This document shows positions 55,132 to 63,544 of a DNA stretch of 64,000 nt, in pieces; position 1 is the first letter of the stretch, and each line of letters begins with the position of its first letter. The notes below the pieces were generated by a model, which had not been told where the DNA came from, searched no databases, and was given only the letters and a program-made list of their open reading frames with translations. Origin of the DNA: Sphingopyxis alaskensis RB2256. Lineage in GTDB: Bacteria > Pseudomonadota > Alphaproteobacteria > Sphingomonadales > Sphingomonadaceae. Both the position numbers and the translations under genes were made by a program. The stretch lies in the NCBI RefSeq assembly GCF_000013985.1, contig NC_008048.1, positions 1,798,001 to 1,862,000 on the forward strand, written 5' to 3'.

Positions 55132-55272
55132 GTTCCTCCCCGGAACGGGGAGGGGGACCATCCGCAGGATGGTGGAGGGGTACGCGCAGATCTGTGCGGC
55201 CTTTCAAGATCAGCCGGTCCAGCCTGCGCCCCTCCACCAGCTTCGCTGGTCCCCATCCCCGTTCCGGGAAGG
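55132..55272. repeat. Long palindromic intergenic repeat, family IV, overlapping the purN RBS
   Basis: The left arm (55133-55160) and the right arm (about 55246-55273) pair over some 28 bp. Each arm holds CCCCGTTCCGGGG-type sequence. Inner hairpins are CCATCCGCAGGATGG and ACCAGCTTCGCTGGT. The right arm contains AAGGA (55269-55273), the purN ribosome-binding site. Its architecture parallels the repeat at 61282-61413. Confidence 0.85.
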
Positions 55273-55278
55273 ATCGGC

Positions 55279-56226
55279 ATGAAAGCCAAGGTCGCCGTCC
55301 TGATCTCCGGCGCCGGTACCAATATGGCGGCGCTCCTTTACGCGGCGAAGGCCGAAGCCTGCCCCTATGAACTGGTGCTCGTCGCGAGCAACGACCCCGG
55401 CGCGCCGGGGCTGAAGCTCGCCGAGGCCGAGGGGGTCGCGACCTGGGCGCATTCGCACAAGGGCCTGCCGCGCGATGCCTTCGACGCGCTGGTCGACGAA
55501 CAGCTGCGTGCCGCAGGCGCCGACTATGTCGCGCTTGCGGGCTATATGCGCATCCTGTCGGACGCTTTCGTCGAACGCTGGGTGGGACGGATGCTCAATA
55601 TCCACCCCAGCCTGCTGCCGAAATACAAGGGGCTGAACACGCACGCGCAGGCGATCGCGAATGACGACAAGTTCGGCGGGTGCAGCGTCCATATCGTCAC
55701 CCCCGCACTCGACGACGGCCCCGTGCTCGCACAAACGCCGGTCGCGATCGTTCCCGGCGACACGCCCGAAACGCTCGCCGCGCGCGTCCGATTCGCCGAG
55801 CATCAGCTTTATCCCGCCACGCTCGCGGCCTATGTCGCGCGCGAACGCTCGCCCGATTATCTGCGCGGCCGCGTGCGCGACCTCGCGCTGGCGCTGCCCG
55901 AAAGCGACGAAGTGCTGTCGCATGGGATGCCCTGTTTCGGGATCGTCAAGGGCAAGAAGTTCGCCTATTTCACCGAAGATCATCATGGCGACGGCAAGAT
56001 CGCCCTGCTCGTCAAGGTCAGCGGCGCCGACGAACAGGCGCAGCTCATCGAACTCGATCCCGACCGCTATTACCGCCCCGCCTATTTCGGCGACGGCTGG
56101 ATCGGCATCCGGCTCGACCTCGGCGATACCGACTGGGACGCGATCGCTGAATGGCTGCGCAAGAGCTGGCTGACGGTTGCACCGAAAAAGCTGGCGGGGC
56201 TGATGGCGGCGGCGGAGGATTTCTGA
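55279..56226 (+). CDS. purN: Phosphoribosylglycinamide formyltransferase fused to an MmcQ/YjbR-like domain
   Basis: PurN formylates GAR in purine synthesis. Residues 1-190 are a full PurN: VAVLISGAGTNMAALLYA, VALAGYMRILSDAFVERW, NIHPSLLPKYKGLNTHAQAI (catalytic Asn and His), and the late DDGPVLAQ (catalytic Asp). Residues about 196-310 are an MmcQ/YjbR-type domain (VRDLALALPESDEVLSHGMPCFGIVKGKKFAYF, WIGIRLDLGDTDWDAIAEWLRKSWLTVAPKKL). Most PurN proteins have about 200 residues, so 315 reflects the fusion. The frame is continuous. The role of the added domain is unknown. Confidence 0.9.
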   Translation: MKAKVAVLISGAGTNMAALLYAAKAEACPYELVLVASNDPGAPGLKLAEAEGVATWAHSHKGLPRDAFDALVDEQLRAAGADYVALAGYMRILSDAFVERWVGRMLNIHPSLLPKYKGLNTHAQAIANDDKFGGCSVHIVTPALDDGPVLAQTPVAIVPGDTPETLAARVRFAEHQLYPATLAAYVARERSPDYLRGRVRDLALALPESDEVLSHGMPCFGIVKGKKFAYFTEDHHGDGKIALLVKVSGADEQAQLIELDPDRYYRPAYFGDGWIGIRLDLGDTDWDAIAEWLRKSWLTVAPKKLAGLMAAAEDF

Positions 56227-56233
56227 TGAAAAA

Positions 56234-56261
56234 GGCCGCCGGATCGCTCCGGCGGCCTTTT
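56234..56261. terminator. Bidirectional intrinsic terminator between purN and ndk
   Basis: GGCCGCCGGA and TCCGGCGGCC form a perfect 10-bp stem with a TCGC loop. AAAAA precedes it and TTTT follows, so it can stop transcription from both convergent genes. It starts 8 bp after the purN stop. Confidence 0.9.
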
Positions 56262-56283
56262 CGTTCCGGTTCGGCCGTCTGGG

Positions 56284-56706
56284 TCAGCCGACGATTTCTT
56301 CGGGCTTGAAGAAATAGGCGATTTCGGTCGCGGCATTTTCGTCGCTATCCGACCCGTGGACCGAATTGGCCTCAATGCTTTCGGCGAAAGTCTTGCGGAT
56401 CGTGCCTTCGGCGGCGTCGGCGGGGTTGGTCGCGCCCATCACGTCGCGGTTGCGCTTCACGGCGTCTTCACCCTCGAGCACCTGCACGACGACCGGGCCC
56501 GAAATCATGAACTCGACGAGTTCGCCGAAGAAAGGGCGTTCCTTGTGGACCGCGTAAAATCCTTCAGCCTGCTCGCGGGTCATGTGGATGCGCTTCGACG
56601 CGACGACGCGGAGGCCCGCGTCTTCCAGCATCTTGGTGACGGCGCCGGTCAGGTTGCGGCGCGTCGCGTCGGGCTTGATGATCGAAAAGGTGCGGGTGAC
56701 CGCCAT
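56284..56706 (-). CDS. ndk: Nucleoside diphosphate kinase
   Basis: Ndk equalises nucleoside triphosphate pools using a phosphohistidine. The 140-residue protein has [17 protein letters not shown] (about 4-20), the [24 protein letters not shown] block and [36 protein letters not shown], with the active-site His in SVHGSDS. Length and motifs are standard. It is convergent with purN and downstream of holC. Confidence 0.98.
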   Translation of the reverse strand: MAVTRTFSIIKPDATRRNLTGAVTKMLEDAGLRVVASKRIHMTREQAEGFYAVHKERPFFGELVEFMISGPVVVQVLEGEDAVKRNRDVMGATNPADAAEGTIRKTFAESIEANSVHGSDSDENAATEIAYFFKPEEIVG

Positions 56707-56792
56707 GGGAAAGCTCCTGCGATGTTATGGTTTGCGATGCGCGCGCCTCTAGCCGCGCTTTTACGGGACCGCAAGGAAAGAGCGTGGACGGC

Positions 56793-57242
56793 CTATGGCC
56801 CTTCGGACCAGCGACCGTTTTCATCCTGTTTCCAGAAGCGGTTGTCGACATCGTCGCGCGCCGCCAGCGCCCGCCAGGTGGCGCGCGCATCGTCGATGCG
56901 GCTGTTGTCGAAGAGGAAGAAGGTGCGATCGAACGCCAAGGCGTCTTCGCGCCATTCGCCGTCGGCGAGCGCAAGGCGGCTGGCACCATTGGGCGGCGAA
57001 GTGTCCAGCGTGCCCGACAGCAGGATCGGCTCGATCGCTTCGTCGGGAGTGCCCGCATGACCGTGCGGCAGAAAGCTCGCGGGGTTTGCGGTCCACAGCG
57101 CCGCGTCGATGTCCTGCCGCTGCATCGCCGCGGCGGCGACCACCAGCAGGCGGTCGCCATTGCCCAGGACGCGCGCCGCAAGCGCGGGGAGCACCCGTTC
57201 GACGGGATCGCGGGTCAGGCGGTAGAAGTCGACGCGGGGCAT
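56793..57242 (-). CDS. holC: DNA polymerase III subunit chi
   Basis: Chi contacts SSB and the clamp loader. The 149-residue protein begins PRVDFYRLTRDPVERVLPALAARVLGNGDRLLVVAA, the typical HolC start, then DIDAALWTANPASFLPHGHAG, PILLSGTLDTSPPNGASRLALADGEW and a late FFLFDNSRIDDARATWRALAARDDVDNRFWKQDENGRW. The last block fits HolC very well. Two adjacent ATGs (57245, 57242) can serve; the second has the better spacing from GGTGGGA. It is 131 bp downstream of pepA, with a repeat between. Confidence 0.92.
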   Translation of the reverse strand: MPRVDFYRLTRDPVERVLPALAARVLGNGDRLLVVAAAAMQRQDIDAALWTANPASFLPHGHAGTPDEAIEPILLSGTLDTSPPNGASRLALADGEWREDALAFDRTFFLFDNSRIDDARATWRALAARDDVDNRFWKQDENGRWSEGP

Positions 57243-57256
57243 CATTATCCCACCAT

Positions 57257-57364
57257 CGTCATTGCGACCCCGGACTTGATCCGGGGGAAGCAATCTTCAG
57301 CCCGCAACCTTGCACAAGGCCGATGGCTGGAGATTGCTGCGTCGCTTCGCTCCTCGCAATGACG
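57257..57364. repeat. Palindromic intergenic repeat, family I (copy 3), with an inner insert
   Basis: The ends CGTCATTGCGA and CTCGCAATGACG match copies 1 and 2. The left arm contains an extra CCCCGGACTTGATCCGGGG hairpin, which suggests a second small palindrome inserted into the first. Confidence 0.85.
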
Positions 57365-57376
57365 AGCATCAGACCA

Positions 57377-58822
57377 TCACCCCTCGTGCTTGGCCGCGAT
57401 ATAGCGGTCGAGCAGGCGTACGCCATAGCCGGTCGCGCCCTTGGCGTAGACCGGACCATCCTTGTCAGCCCATGCCATACCCGCGATGTCGAGATGCGCC
57501 CAGGCGACGCCGTCATTCACAAAGCGTTTCAGGAACTGGGCCGCGGTGATCGACCCGCCCTCGCGCGGGCCGATATTCTTCATGTCGGCGATCGGGCTGT
57601 CGATCAGCTTGTCATAAGCCGGTGACAACGGGAAGCGCCACAGCTTGTTGTTCGACGCCTCGCCCGCGGCGATGAGGTCGGCGGCGAGGGCCTCGTCATT
57701 CGCGAACATGCCGGCATATTCATGGCCGAGCGAGATCACCATTGCACCAGTCAGCGTCGCGAGATCAACGATCACCTTGGGATCATAGACCTTTTGCGCC
57801 CAGCTGATCGCATCGCAAAGGACCAGCCGACCCTCGGCGTCGGTGTTGAGCACCTCGACCGTCTGCCCCGACATGGTGGTGACGATGTCGCCGGGGCGCA
57901 TCGCATTACCGTCGGGCATGTTTTCGACAAGGCCGACGACGCCGACGACATTGGCCCTGGCCTTGCGCCCTGCGATCGCCTTCATCGCGCCCGCGACGGC
58001 GCCCGCGCCGCCCATATCCCATTTCATCATGTCCATGCCCGGCCCCGGTTTCAGGCTGATGCCGCCGGTGTCGAAGGTGACGCCCTTGCCGATGAACACG
58101 ACGGGCGCGTCGCCGGCATTGCCGCCGTTCCAGCGCATCGCAAGGAGGCGCGGCGGGCGCGTCGACCCCTGCGCGACGCCGAGCAGCGCGCCCATGCCGA
58201 GCGCCTTCATCTGCCGTTCGTCGAGCACTTCAAGCTCGACGCCGAGATCGGCGAGATGCTGGCAGCGTTCGACGAAGCTTTCGGGATAGAGGATGTTCGG
58301 CGGCTCCGCGACAAGCGTCTGGGTGAAGGCGACGCCCTCCGCAATCGCTTCGTTCGCGGCCCAGCGCGCCGACAGATCGCTGTGCGGCGAGGCGATCGTC
58401 ACCGTCTTCAGCGTCGGTTTCGCCTTGTCGGCAAGGCGCGTGCGATAGGTGTCGAGCCGCCAGCCTCGAAGACGCGCGCCCATGGCAAAGGCCAGCACAT
58501 CGTCGGCGTCGCTCGGCCCCGTGCTCGCGAAATCGACATGGACCTGGGTGGCGCCGCTCGTCTGGAGTTTCGCCGTCAGCGCCGCGCCGCCGCGTTCGAG
58601 GTCGTGCTCGCTGCCCTCGCCGATGCCGACCAGCAGCAGGCGCTTGGCCTGCTCGCCGTCGATCGCCGCGGTCTCGGCGATCGTGCCCGCCGCCCCGTCG
58701 AAGCGCGCCTGCGCCGCGGCGGCGCCGAGCAGCGCGCCAAGCGCCCCCGCCTCGCCCTTGCGGACGGGGAAAGCGACGACGTCGGCAGACGCGTCGATTT
58801 GCGCGACAAACTGAATGTCCAT
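57377..58822 (-). CDS. pepA: Leucyl aminopeptidase (PepA, M17 family)
   Basis: PepA removes N-terminal residues from peptides using two metal ions and can bind DNA in some bacteria. The 481-residue protein has VFIGKGVTFDTGGISLKPGPGMDMMKWDMGGAGAV (metal ligands Lys, Asp), then EVLNTDAEGRLVLCDAISWA (the NTDAEGRL signature) and VDLATLTGAMVISLG. The N-terminal domain is less conserved. It is divergent from lptD with 132 bp between them, and upstream of holC. Confidence 0.97.
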   Translation of the reverse strand: MDIQFVAQIDASADVVAFPVRKGEAGALGALLGAAAAQARFDGAAGTIAETAAIDGEQAKRLLLVGIGEGSEHDLERGGAALTAKLQTSGATQVHVDFASTGPSDADDVLAFAMGARLRGWRLDTYRTRLADKAKPTLKTVTIASPHSDLSARWAANEAIAEGVAFTQTLVAEPPNILYPESFVERCQHLADLGVELEVLDERQMKALGMGALLGVAQGSTRPPRLLAMRWNGGNAGDAPVVFIGKGVTFDTGGISLKPGPGMDMMKWDMGGAGAVAGAMKAIAGRKARANVVGVVGLVENMPDGNAMRPGDIVTTMSGQTVEVLNTDAEGRLVLCDAISWAQKVYDPKVIVDLATLTGAMVISLGHEYAGMFANDEALAADLIAAGEASNNKLWRFPLSPAYDKLIDSPIADMKNIGPREGGSITAAQFLKRFVNDGVAWAHLDIAGMAWADKDGPVYAKGATGYGVRLLDRYIAAKHEG

Positions 58823-58954
58823 GCCTTAACCTTCTTATGCAATGATTGATTGGAACGTGGCGGACCGATAGGGGTTTCGCCTGCGAGTTGCAAAAACAAA
58901 GCGGCCGGTCCAAGCCGGGAAACGTCGATATAGGGTTCGGGACAAAGGGATTAA

Positions 58955-61258
58955 ATGAGCTGGTCTTTGTTCCCACACGCCGCGCGCGCGCGCCCGATCT
59001 GGCTCGCGACGGCGAGCGGTCTGGCGCTGGCGGCGAGCCCGGTGCTGGCGCAGAGCGAGCCGAATCGGACCGCGGCGCCGGAGATTGCGGCTGAGCCCGA
59101 CCTGCAAACCCCGGACCTCGCACCCGCACCCGCCGATGCGCCCGAAACGGCGGGGGAGCAGCAGATCGGTTTTGCCGCCGACAACCTCCATTACGACAGC
59201 GAGGCCGATGTCGTCGTCGCCGAGGGCAATGTGCTGATGAACCGCGACGCGATTGCGATGCGCGCCGACAAGGTGACGTGGAATCGCACGACGGGGCAGG
59301 TCGTCGCCGAAGGCAATGTGATGATCCGCAACCCGGAGGGCGACACCGCCTATGGCGAGCGAATCGAGCTGACCGACAGCCTGCGCGACGGGGTGGTCGA
59401 AAATCTGCTCGTCGTGCTCGACAATGGCGCGCGCCTTGCCGCGGTCAGGGGCACGCGCTTCGACAATGGCAATATCGAACTGGAGAACGCCGCCTATACC
59501 CCCTGCCCGGTCGAGGATGAGTCGGGGTGTCCCAAGAATCCGAGCTGGCAGATCCGCGCGGTCCGCGTGATGTACGACCGTGAAAAGAACAAGATCCGGT
59601 ACAAGGGCGCGCGCGTCGAGATTTTCGGCCTGCCGCTGATCCCGCTGCCGGGGCTCAGCCATCCTGCGAACCGCGAGGCGGGCAGCGGCATCCTGGTTCC
59701 CGAAATCCGCCTCGACCGCAGCAACGGGTTCGAGGTTGCGGTGCCCTATTATCTGCGCCTTGCCCCCGACCGCGACGTGACGATCACGCCGCACCTCTAC
59801 ACCGACGCGGCGCCGATGCTGGAAGGCGAGTTTCGCGCGCTGACCGACATCGGATCATTCCGCATCAACGGCTATGCGACCTATGGTTCGCTCGTCCCGC
59901 TGGTCGGCGAAGACCCCGACCGCCAGAAACGCTTTCGCGGCTATCTCGAAAGCGCGGGCCGCTTCCAGTTCGATCCGCGCTGGAGCCTTAGCTATTCGGG
60001 CCGCATCGCGACCGACCGCACCTTCATGCGGCGCTACGACATCAGCCGCGACGACCGGCTGCGCTCGACCTTCGAGCTCGAGCGGATCGGCGGCAATTCC
60101 TATCTGTCGATCGCGGGCTGGGCGACACAGACGCTGCGCGTCAACGATGTGCAGGGGCAACAGCCGATTGCGCTGCCGATCATCGATTATCGCCAGCGGC
60201 TCGACGATCCGATCTTCGGCGGGCAGTTCGAGCTGCAACTCAACACGCTTGCGATCGGTCGCACCGCGGGGCAGGACACGCAGCGCGCCTTTGCCGGGGC
60301 ACAGTGGAACCTGCGCGGACTGACCGGGCTGGGGCAGGAAGTCACGCTGACCGCAATGGTGCGCGGCGACGTCTATCACAGCGACGAAAATCTGCTGACC
60401 GCCATCCCCGGCTATCGCGGCAAGTCGGGATGGCAGGCGCGCGGCATCGCGGCGATCGCCGCCGACATGCGCTGGCCCTTCATCGGCGAATTCGCAGGCG
60501 GAACGCAGACGCTGACCCCGCGCGTCCAGGTCGTCGCGACGCCGCCGATCAAGAATCTCGACATTCCTAACGAGGATTCGCGCGCCTTCGACCTCGAGGA
60601 CAGCAATCTTTTCGCGATCAACCGCTTCAACGGCCACGACCGGTTCGAGGACGGCGCGCGCGTCACCTATGGCGTCGAGTGGAATTACAGCCGCCCGGGG
60701 TTCAACATCAACAGCATCGTCGGGCAAAGCTATCGGCTGACCGACAAGCCCAGCCTGTTTCCCGATGGCACCGGACTCACCGACCGCACCTCGGACATCG
60801 TCGGGCGAACGACGATTGCCTACAAGGATTTCCTGCGTTTCACCCACCGCTACCGGCTCGACAAGGACAATCTGGCGGTGCGGCGCAACGAGTTCGACGC
60901 GACGATCGGCAACCGCTCGACCTATGCCGTGCTCGGCTATTCGCGGCTCAACCGCGACATATTGCTGCTCGGCGAGGATTTGCAGGACCGCGAGGAGGTG
61001 CGCGCGGGCGGGCGCATCGCGGTGGCGCGGAACTGGTCGATCTTCGGATCGGCGATCGTCGACCTGACCAACCAGGCCGACGATCCGCTGAGCAGCGCCG
61101 ACGGCTTCGAACCGATCCGCCACCGGCTCGGCATCGCCTATGACGACGAATGCCTGTCGATCGCGCTCACCTGGCGCCGCGATTATGCCGACACGGGCGA
61201 CGCACGGCGCGGGAACAGTTTTTCGTTCCGCATCGCCTTCCGCAACCTGGGGTTCTGA
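58955..61258 (+). CDS. lptD: LPS-assembly protein LptD
   Basis: LptD is the outer-membrane beta-barrel that inserts LPS. The 767-residue protein starts at ATG 58955 behind AAAGGGA and has a signal peptide ending LAASPVLAQS. Residues about 65-160 are the OstA/LptA-like beta-jellyroll (FAADNLHYDSEADVVVAEGNVLM ... VTWNRTTGQVVAEGNVMI). Cysteines lie in YTPCPVEDESGC and near the C-terminus (DDECLS), consistent with inter-domain disulphides. The C-terminal barrel ends RGNSFSFRIAFRNLGF, a typical last strand with terminal Phe. surA, the usual neighbour, is absent. Confidence 0.96.
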   Translation: MSWSLFPHAARARPIWLATASGLALAASPVLAQSEPNRTAAPEIAAEPDLQTPDLAPAPADAPETAGEQQIGFAADNLHYDSEADVVVAEGNVLMNRDAIAMRADKVTWNRTTGQVVAEGNVMIRNPEGDTAYGERIELTDSLRDGVVENLLVVLDNGARLAAVRGTRFDNGNIELENAAYTPCPVEDESGCPKNPSWQIRAVRVMYDREKNKIRYKGARVEIFGLPLIPLPGLSHPANREAGSGILVPEIRLDRSNGFEVAVPYYLRLAPDRDVTITPHLYTDAAPMLEGEFRALTDIGSFRINGYATYGSLVPLVGEDPDRQKRFRGYLESAGRFQFDPRWSLSYSGRIATDRTFMRRYDISRDDRLRSTFELERIGGNSYLSIAGWATQTLRVNDVQGQQPIALPIIDYRQRLDDPIFGGQFELQLNTLAIGRTAGQDTQRAFAGAQWNLRGLTGLGQEVTLTAMVRGDVYHSDENLLTAIPGYRGKSGWQARGIAAIAADMRWPFIGEFAGGTQTLTPRVQVVATPPIKNLDIPNEDSRAFDLEDSNLFAINRFNGHDRFEDGARVTYGVEWNYSRPGFNINSIVGQSYRLTDKPSLFPDGTGLTDRTSDIVGRTTIAYKDFLRFTHRYRLDKDNLAVRRNEFDATIGNRSTYAVLGYSRLNRDILLLGEDLQDREEVRAGGRIAVARNWSIFGSAIVDLTNQADDPLSSADGFEPIRHRLGIAYDDECLSIALTWRRDYADTGDARRGNSFSFRIAFRNLGF

Positions 61259-61281
61259 GGTTTCGGCTGCGGCCACCTAAT

Positions 61282-61413
61282 GCTCCCCATCGACTTGCGA
61301 TGGGGAGGGGGACCGCCGCCGCAGGCGGTGGTGGAGGGGTAGCAACGTCCGCGTAATGGCCCCTCCGTCAGCGCTTCGCGCTGCCACCTCCCCATCGCAA
61401 GTCGATGGGGAGG
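61282..61413. repeat. Long palindromic intergenic repeat, family V
   Basis: CTCCCCATCGACTTGCGATG and its inverted copy CATCGCAAGTCGATGGGGAG form the outer stem. ACCGCCGCCGCAGGCGGT and CAGCGCTTCGCGCTG are inner hairpins. GGTGGAGGGG and CCCCTCC link it in design to the repeat at 55132. It lies between the convergent lptD and acyl-CoA ligase genes. Another AACGTCCGC occurs inside it at about 61344 and once more after it. Confidence 0.85.
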
Positions 61414-61453
61414 ATTCGAAACGTCCGCCTACTCCACGAACCTGCGCGCACCA

Positions 61454-63019
61454 TCACCCCACCGCGCGGTCGCGGCCTTCCCAATAGGGCGCGCGCAGTT
61501 CGCGGCGCAGCACCTTGCCCGACGGGTTGCGCGGCAGCGCGTCGATGAACTCGATGCTCTTGGGAACCTTATACGCCGCGATGCGCTCGCGCGCCCAGGC
61601 GATGATCGCAGCGGGGTCGGGCGCAGCGCCGGCGGCGGGCACCACCAGCGCCTTCACTCCCTCGCCCCATTTGTCGTCGGGCACGCCGATCACCGCGACG
61701 TCGGCGACGCCGGGACAGCCCATGATCGCGCTTTCGACCTCGGCCGGATAGACATTTTCTCCGCCCGACACGATCATGTCCTTGATCCGGTCGTGGACGT
61801 AATAAAAGCCGTCGGCGTCGCGATAGCCGACATCGCCGGTATGGAGCCAGCCGCCCGCGAGCGTCTCCTCGGTCGCGCTCGCGCGGTTCCAATAGCCCTT
61901 CATCACGATGCCCCCGCGAATCGCGATCTCGCCGATCGCGCCGTCGCCAAGCTCGCGCCCTTCGCCGTCGAGGATCGCCATGTCCACCCCCGGCCATGGC
62001 TGGCCGCAGGAGGTGAGCTTGCCCGGCAGGTCGTGCGCGGTCGGCGAGAGATAGGAGCCGCCGCCGCCGGACTCGGTCATGCCGTAGAATTGCACGAAAT
62101 CGCACCCGAAGGTCGCCCGCGCGCGGCGCAGCACATCCTCGGCGATGGGCGACGCGCCATAGGCGATCGACTTGAGCTGGGGATAGGGGCCCGCACCCGC
62201 CGCGGGATCGAGCAGCATCATCTGGATCATCGCGGGGGCAAGGAAGGCGTGCGCGACATCCTCCTCACGCAGCATCCGCACCGCGTCGGCCGCGCTGAAA
62301 TCCTTGACGAGGACCAGCCGCCCGCCCTGTGCCAGCCCCGAGAAGCTGACATTCGTTCCCGCGACGTGGAACAGCGGCATCACGATCATCACCGTCTCGT
62401 CCTCGCCATAGGCAAAGCCGTCAACCCGCGTCGCGGCCTCCAGGAAGGTGCGGTAATTGGCGTTGGTGAGAACCACGCCCTTGGGCAGGCCCGTGGTGCC
62501 GCTGGTATAGAGCTGGAGCACATCGTCGGCGCGCTGCGGCGCATCCTTTGGCGCGGCATCGGACGCCCCGGCAAGCCAGCTGTCGAGCGGCTCGAACGCC
62601 GGATGCGCGCCGTAAAGCGCGATCAGCCGCGGCGGCGCCGACAGGTCGGCGACGGCCGCGAGCGCGCAGTCGAAGAAATCCTCGCCCACGAACAACAGCT
62701 TCGGACCGGCATCGCCGAGGATGAAGCCGATTTCGGCGGGCGCGAGGCGGCAGTTGATCGGCGCGAAACAGGCGCGCGCCCGCGCAGCGCCGAAGAAGAG
62801 CGGATACCAGCTGTCATGGTTTTTCGTCAGCGCCGAAACGCGGTCGCCGGGCACCACGCCCGCCGCGACCAGCGCATGGGCAACGCGGTTCGACGCCGCA
62901 TCGAGCGCGGCAAAGCTCGTCTCGCGATCCCCGAACTTCACCGCCGTCGCCTGCCCGCGCACGCGTGCCTGCGCCGCCGGTATGTCCGCCAGCGTCCGGA
63001 TGGCCTCCAGATCGATCAT
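61454..63019 (-). CDS. Fatty-acyl/acyl-CoA ligase (AMP-forming)
   Basis: These enzymes activate carboxylic acids to CoA thioesters through an acyl-AMP intermediate. From ATG 63019, behind GGGAGAG, the protein has 521 residues. The P-loop-like A3 motif is LYTSGTTGLPKGVVLTN (about 165-181). FYGMTESGGGGSYLS (A5) follows, then GWLHTGDVGYRDADGFYYVHDRIKDMIVSGGENVYPAEVE (A7-A8), and a final NPSGKVLRRELR with the catalytic Lys. The chain length of the acid is unknown. The frame extends to 63370 but that part is unlike the family. Confidence 0.92.
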   Translation of the reverse strand: MIDLEAIRTLADIPAAQARVRGQATAVKFGDRETSFAALDAASNRVAHALVAAGVVPGDRVSALTKNHDSWYPLFFGAARARACFAPINCRLAPAEIGFILGDAGPKLLFVGEDFFDCALAAVADLSAPPRLIALYGAHPAFEPLDSWLAGASDAAPKDAPQRADDVLQLYTSGTTGLPKGVVLTNANYRTFLEAATRVDGFAYGEDETVMIVMPLFHVAGTNVSFSGLAQGGRLVLVKDFSAADAVRMLREEDVAHAFLAPAMIQMMLLDPAAGAGPYPQLKSIAYGASPIAEDVLRRARATFGCDFVQFYGMTESGGGGSYLSPTAHDLPGKLTSCGQPWPGVDMAILDGEGRELGDGAIGEIAIRGGIVMKGYWNRASATEETLAGGWLHTGDVGYRDADGFYYVHDRIKDMIVSGGENVYPAEVESAIMGCPGVADVAVIGVPDDKWGEGVKALVVPAAGAAPDPAAIIAWARERIAAYKVPKSIEFIDALPRNPSGKVLRRELRAPYWEGRDRAVG

Positions 63020-63105
63020 TTCGCTCTCCCAACCGTCGTTTCGACTTGAATTAGATAGAATGCTAAATAACCGTCCGGCCAGCCCGAAAATCAAAAGGAC
63101 CGGCC

Positions 63106-63403
63106 TTGTTCGACCATCCCATCCTGCCCACAACCATCGTCGGAAGCTACCCCCAGCCTGACTGGCCGATCGACCGCGACCGACTGAAGGCCAGCCCGCC
63201 GCCGCGCGACCGCGCTGTCGGGGATCGACCGTGAAAAGCATGGCGCCGCGATCGACCGCACGGGCAATGCCAATCCGGTGCCGCTCGTCTCCGGCCCGAT
63301 CCGCCGCGTGGTGCCGATCGAGGCGCAGGATACGGCGTTTCTCCGCCGCCATTCGACGCGGCCAGTGCAATTCACCCTGCCCGGCCCCTGCACGATGACG
63401 CCG
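63106..63403 (+). pseudogene. Decayed cobalamin-independent methionine-synthase (MetE-like) gene
   Basis: From TTG 63106, preceded by AAAAGGA, the frame reads LFDHPILPTTIVGSYPQPDWPIDRDRLK, a textbook start for MetE-like (COG0620) enzymes, then meets a stop near 63233. In another frame (about 63262-63403) it resumes as DRTGNANPVPLVSGPIRRVVPIEAQDTAFLRRHS and FTLPGPCTMTP, also family-like. The stretch that should lie between is largely missing, and so is the whole catalytic C-terminal part. Frameshift, deletion and truncation make this a pseudogene. The 140 bp after it hold nothing recognisable. Confidence 0.8.
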
Positions 63404-63544
63404 AGTTTCCGGATCAGTTTGAGCTTCGGCGCCGGGGCGATGGCGCGCCCGATCGCCCCCGATTCGGGCAGGACCCCGGCCGCGACGGTCGGGCGCCCCC
63501 CGAATCCCGGAGCGAGCGACCCGTGACCGATGCGATACGCGACG

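Noticed and set aside
2399..61413. CRISPR array
   Set aside because: The repeats are long palindromes scattered singly in gaps, with no regular short repeat-spacer pattern and no cas genes.
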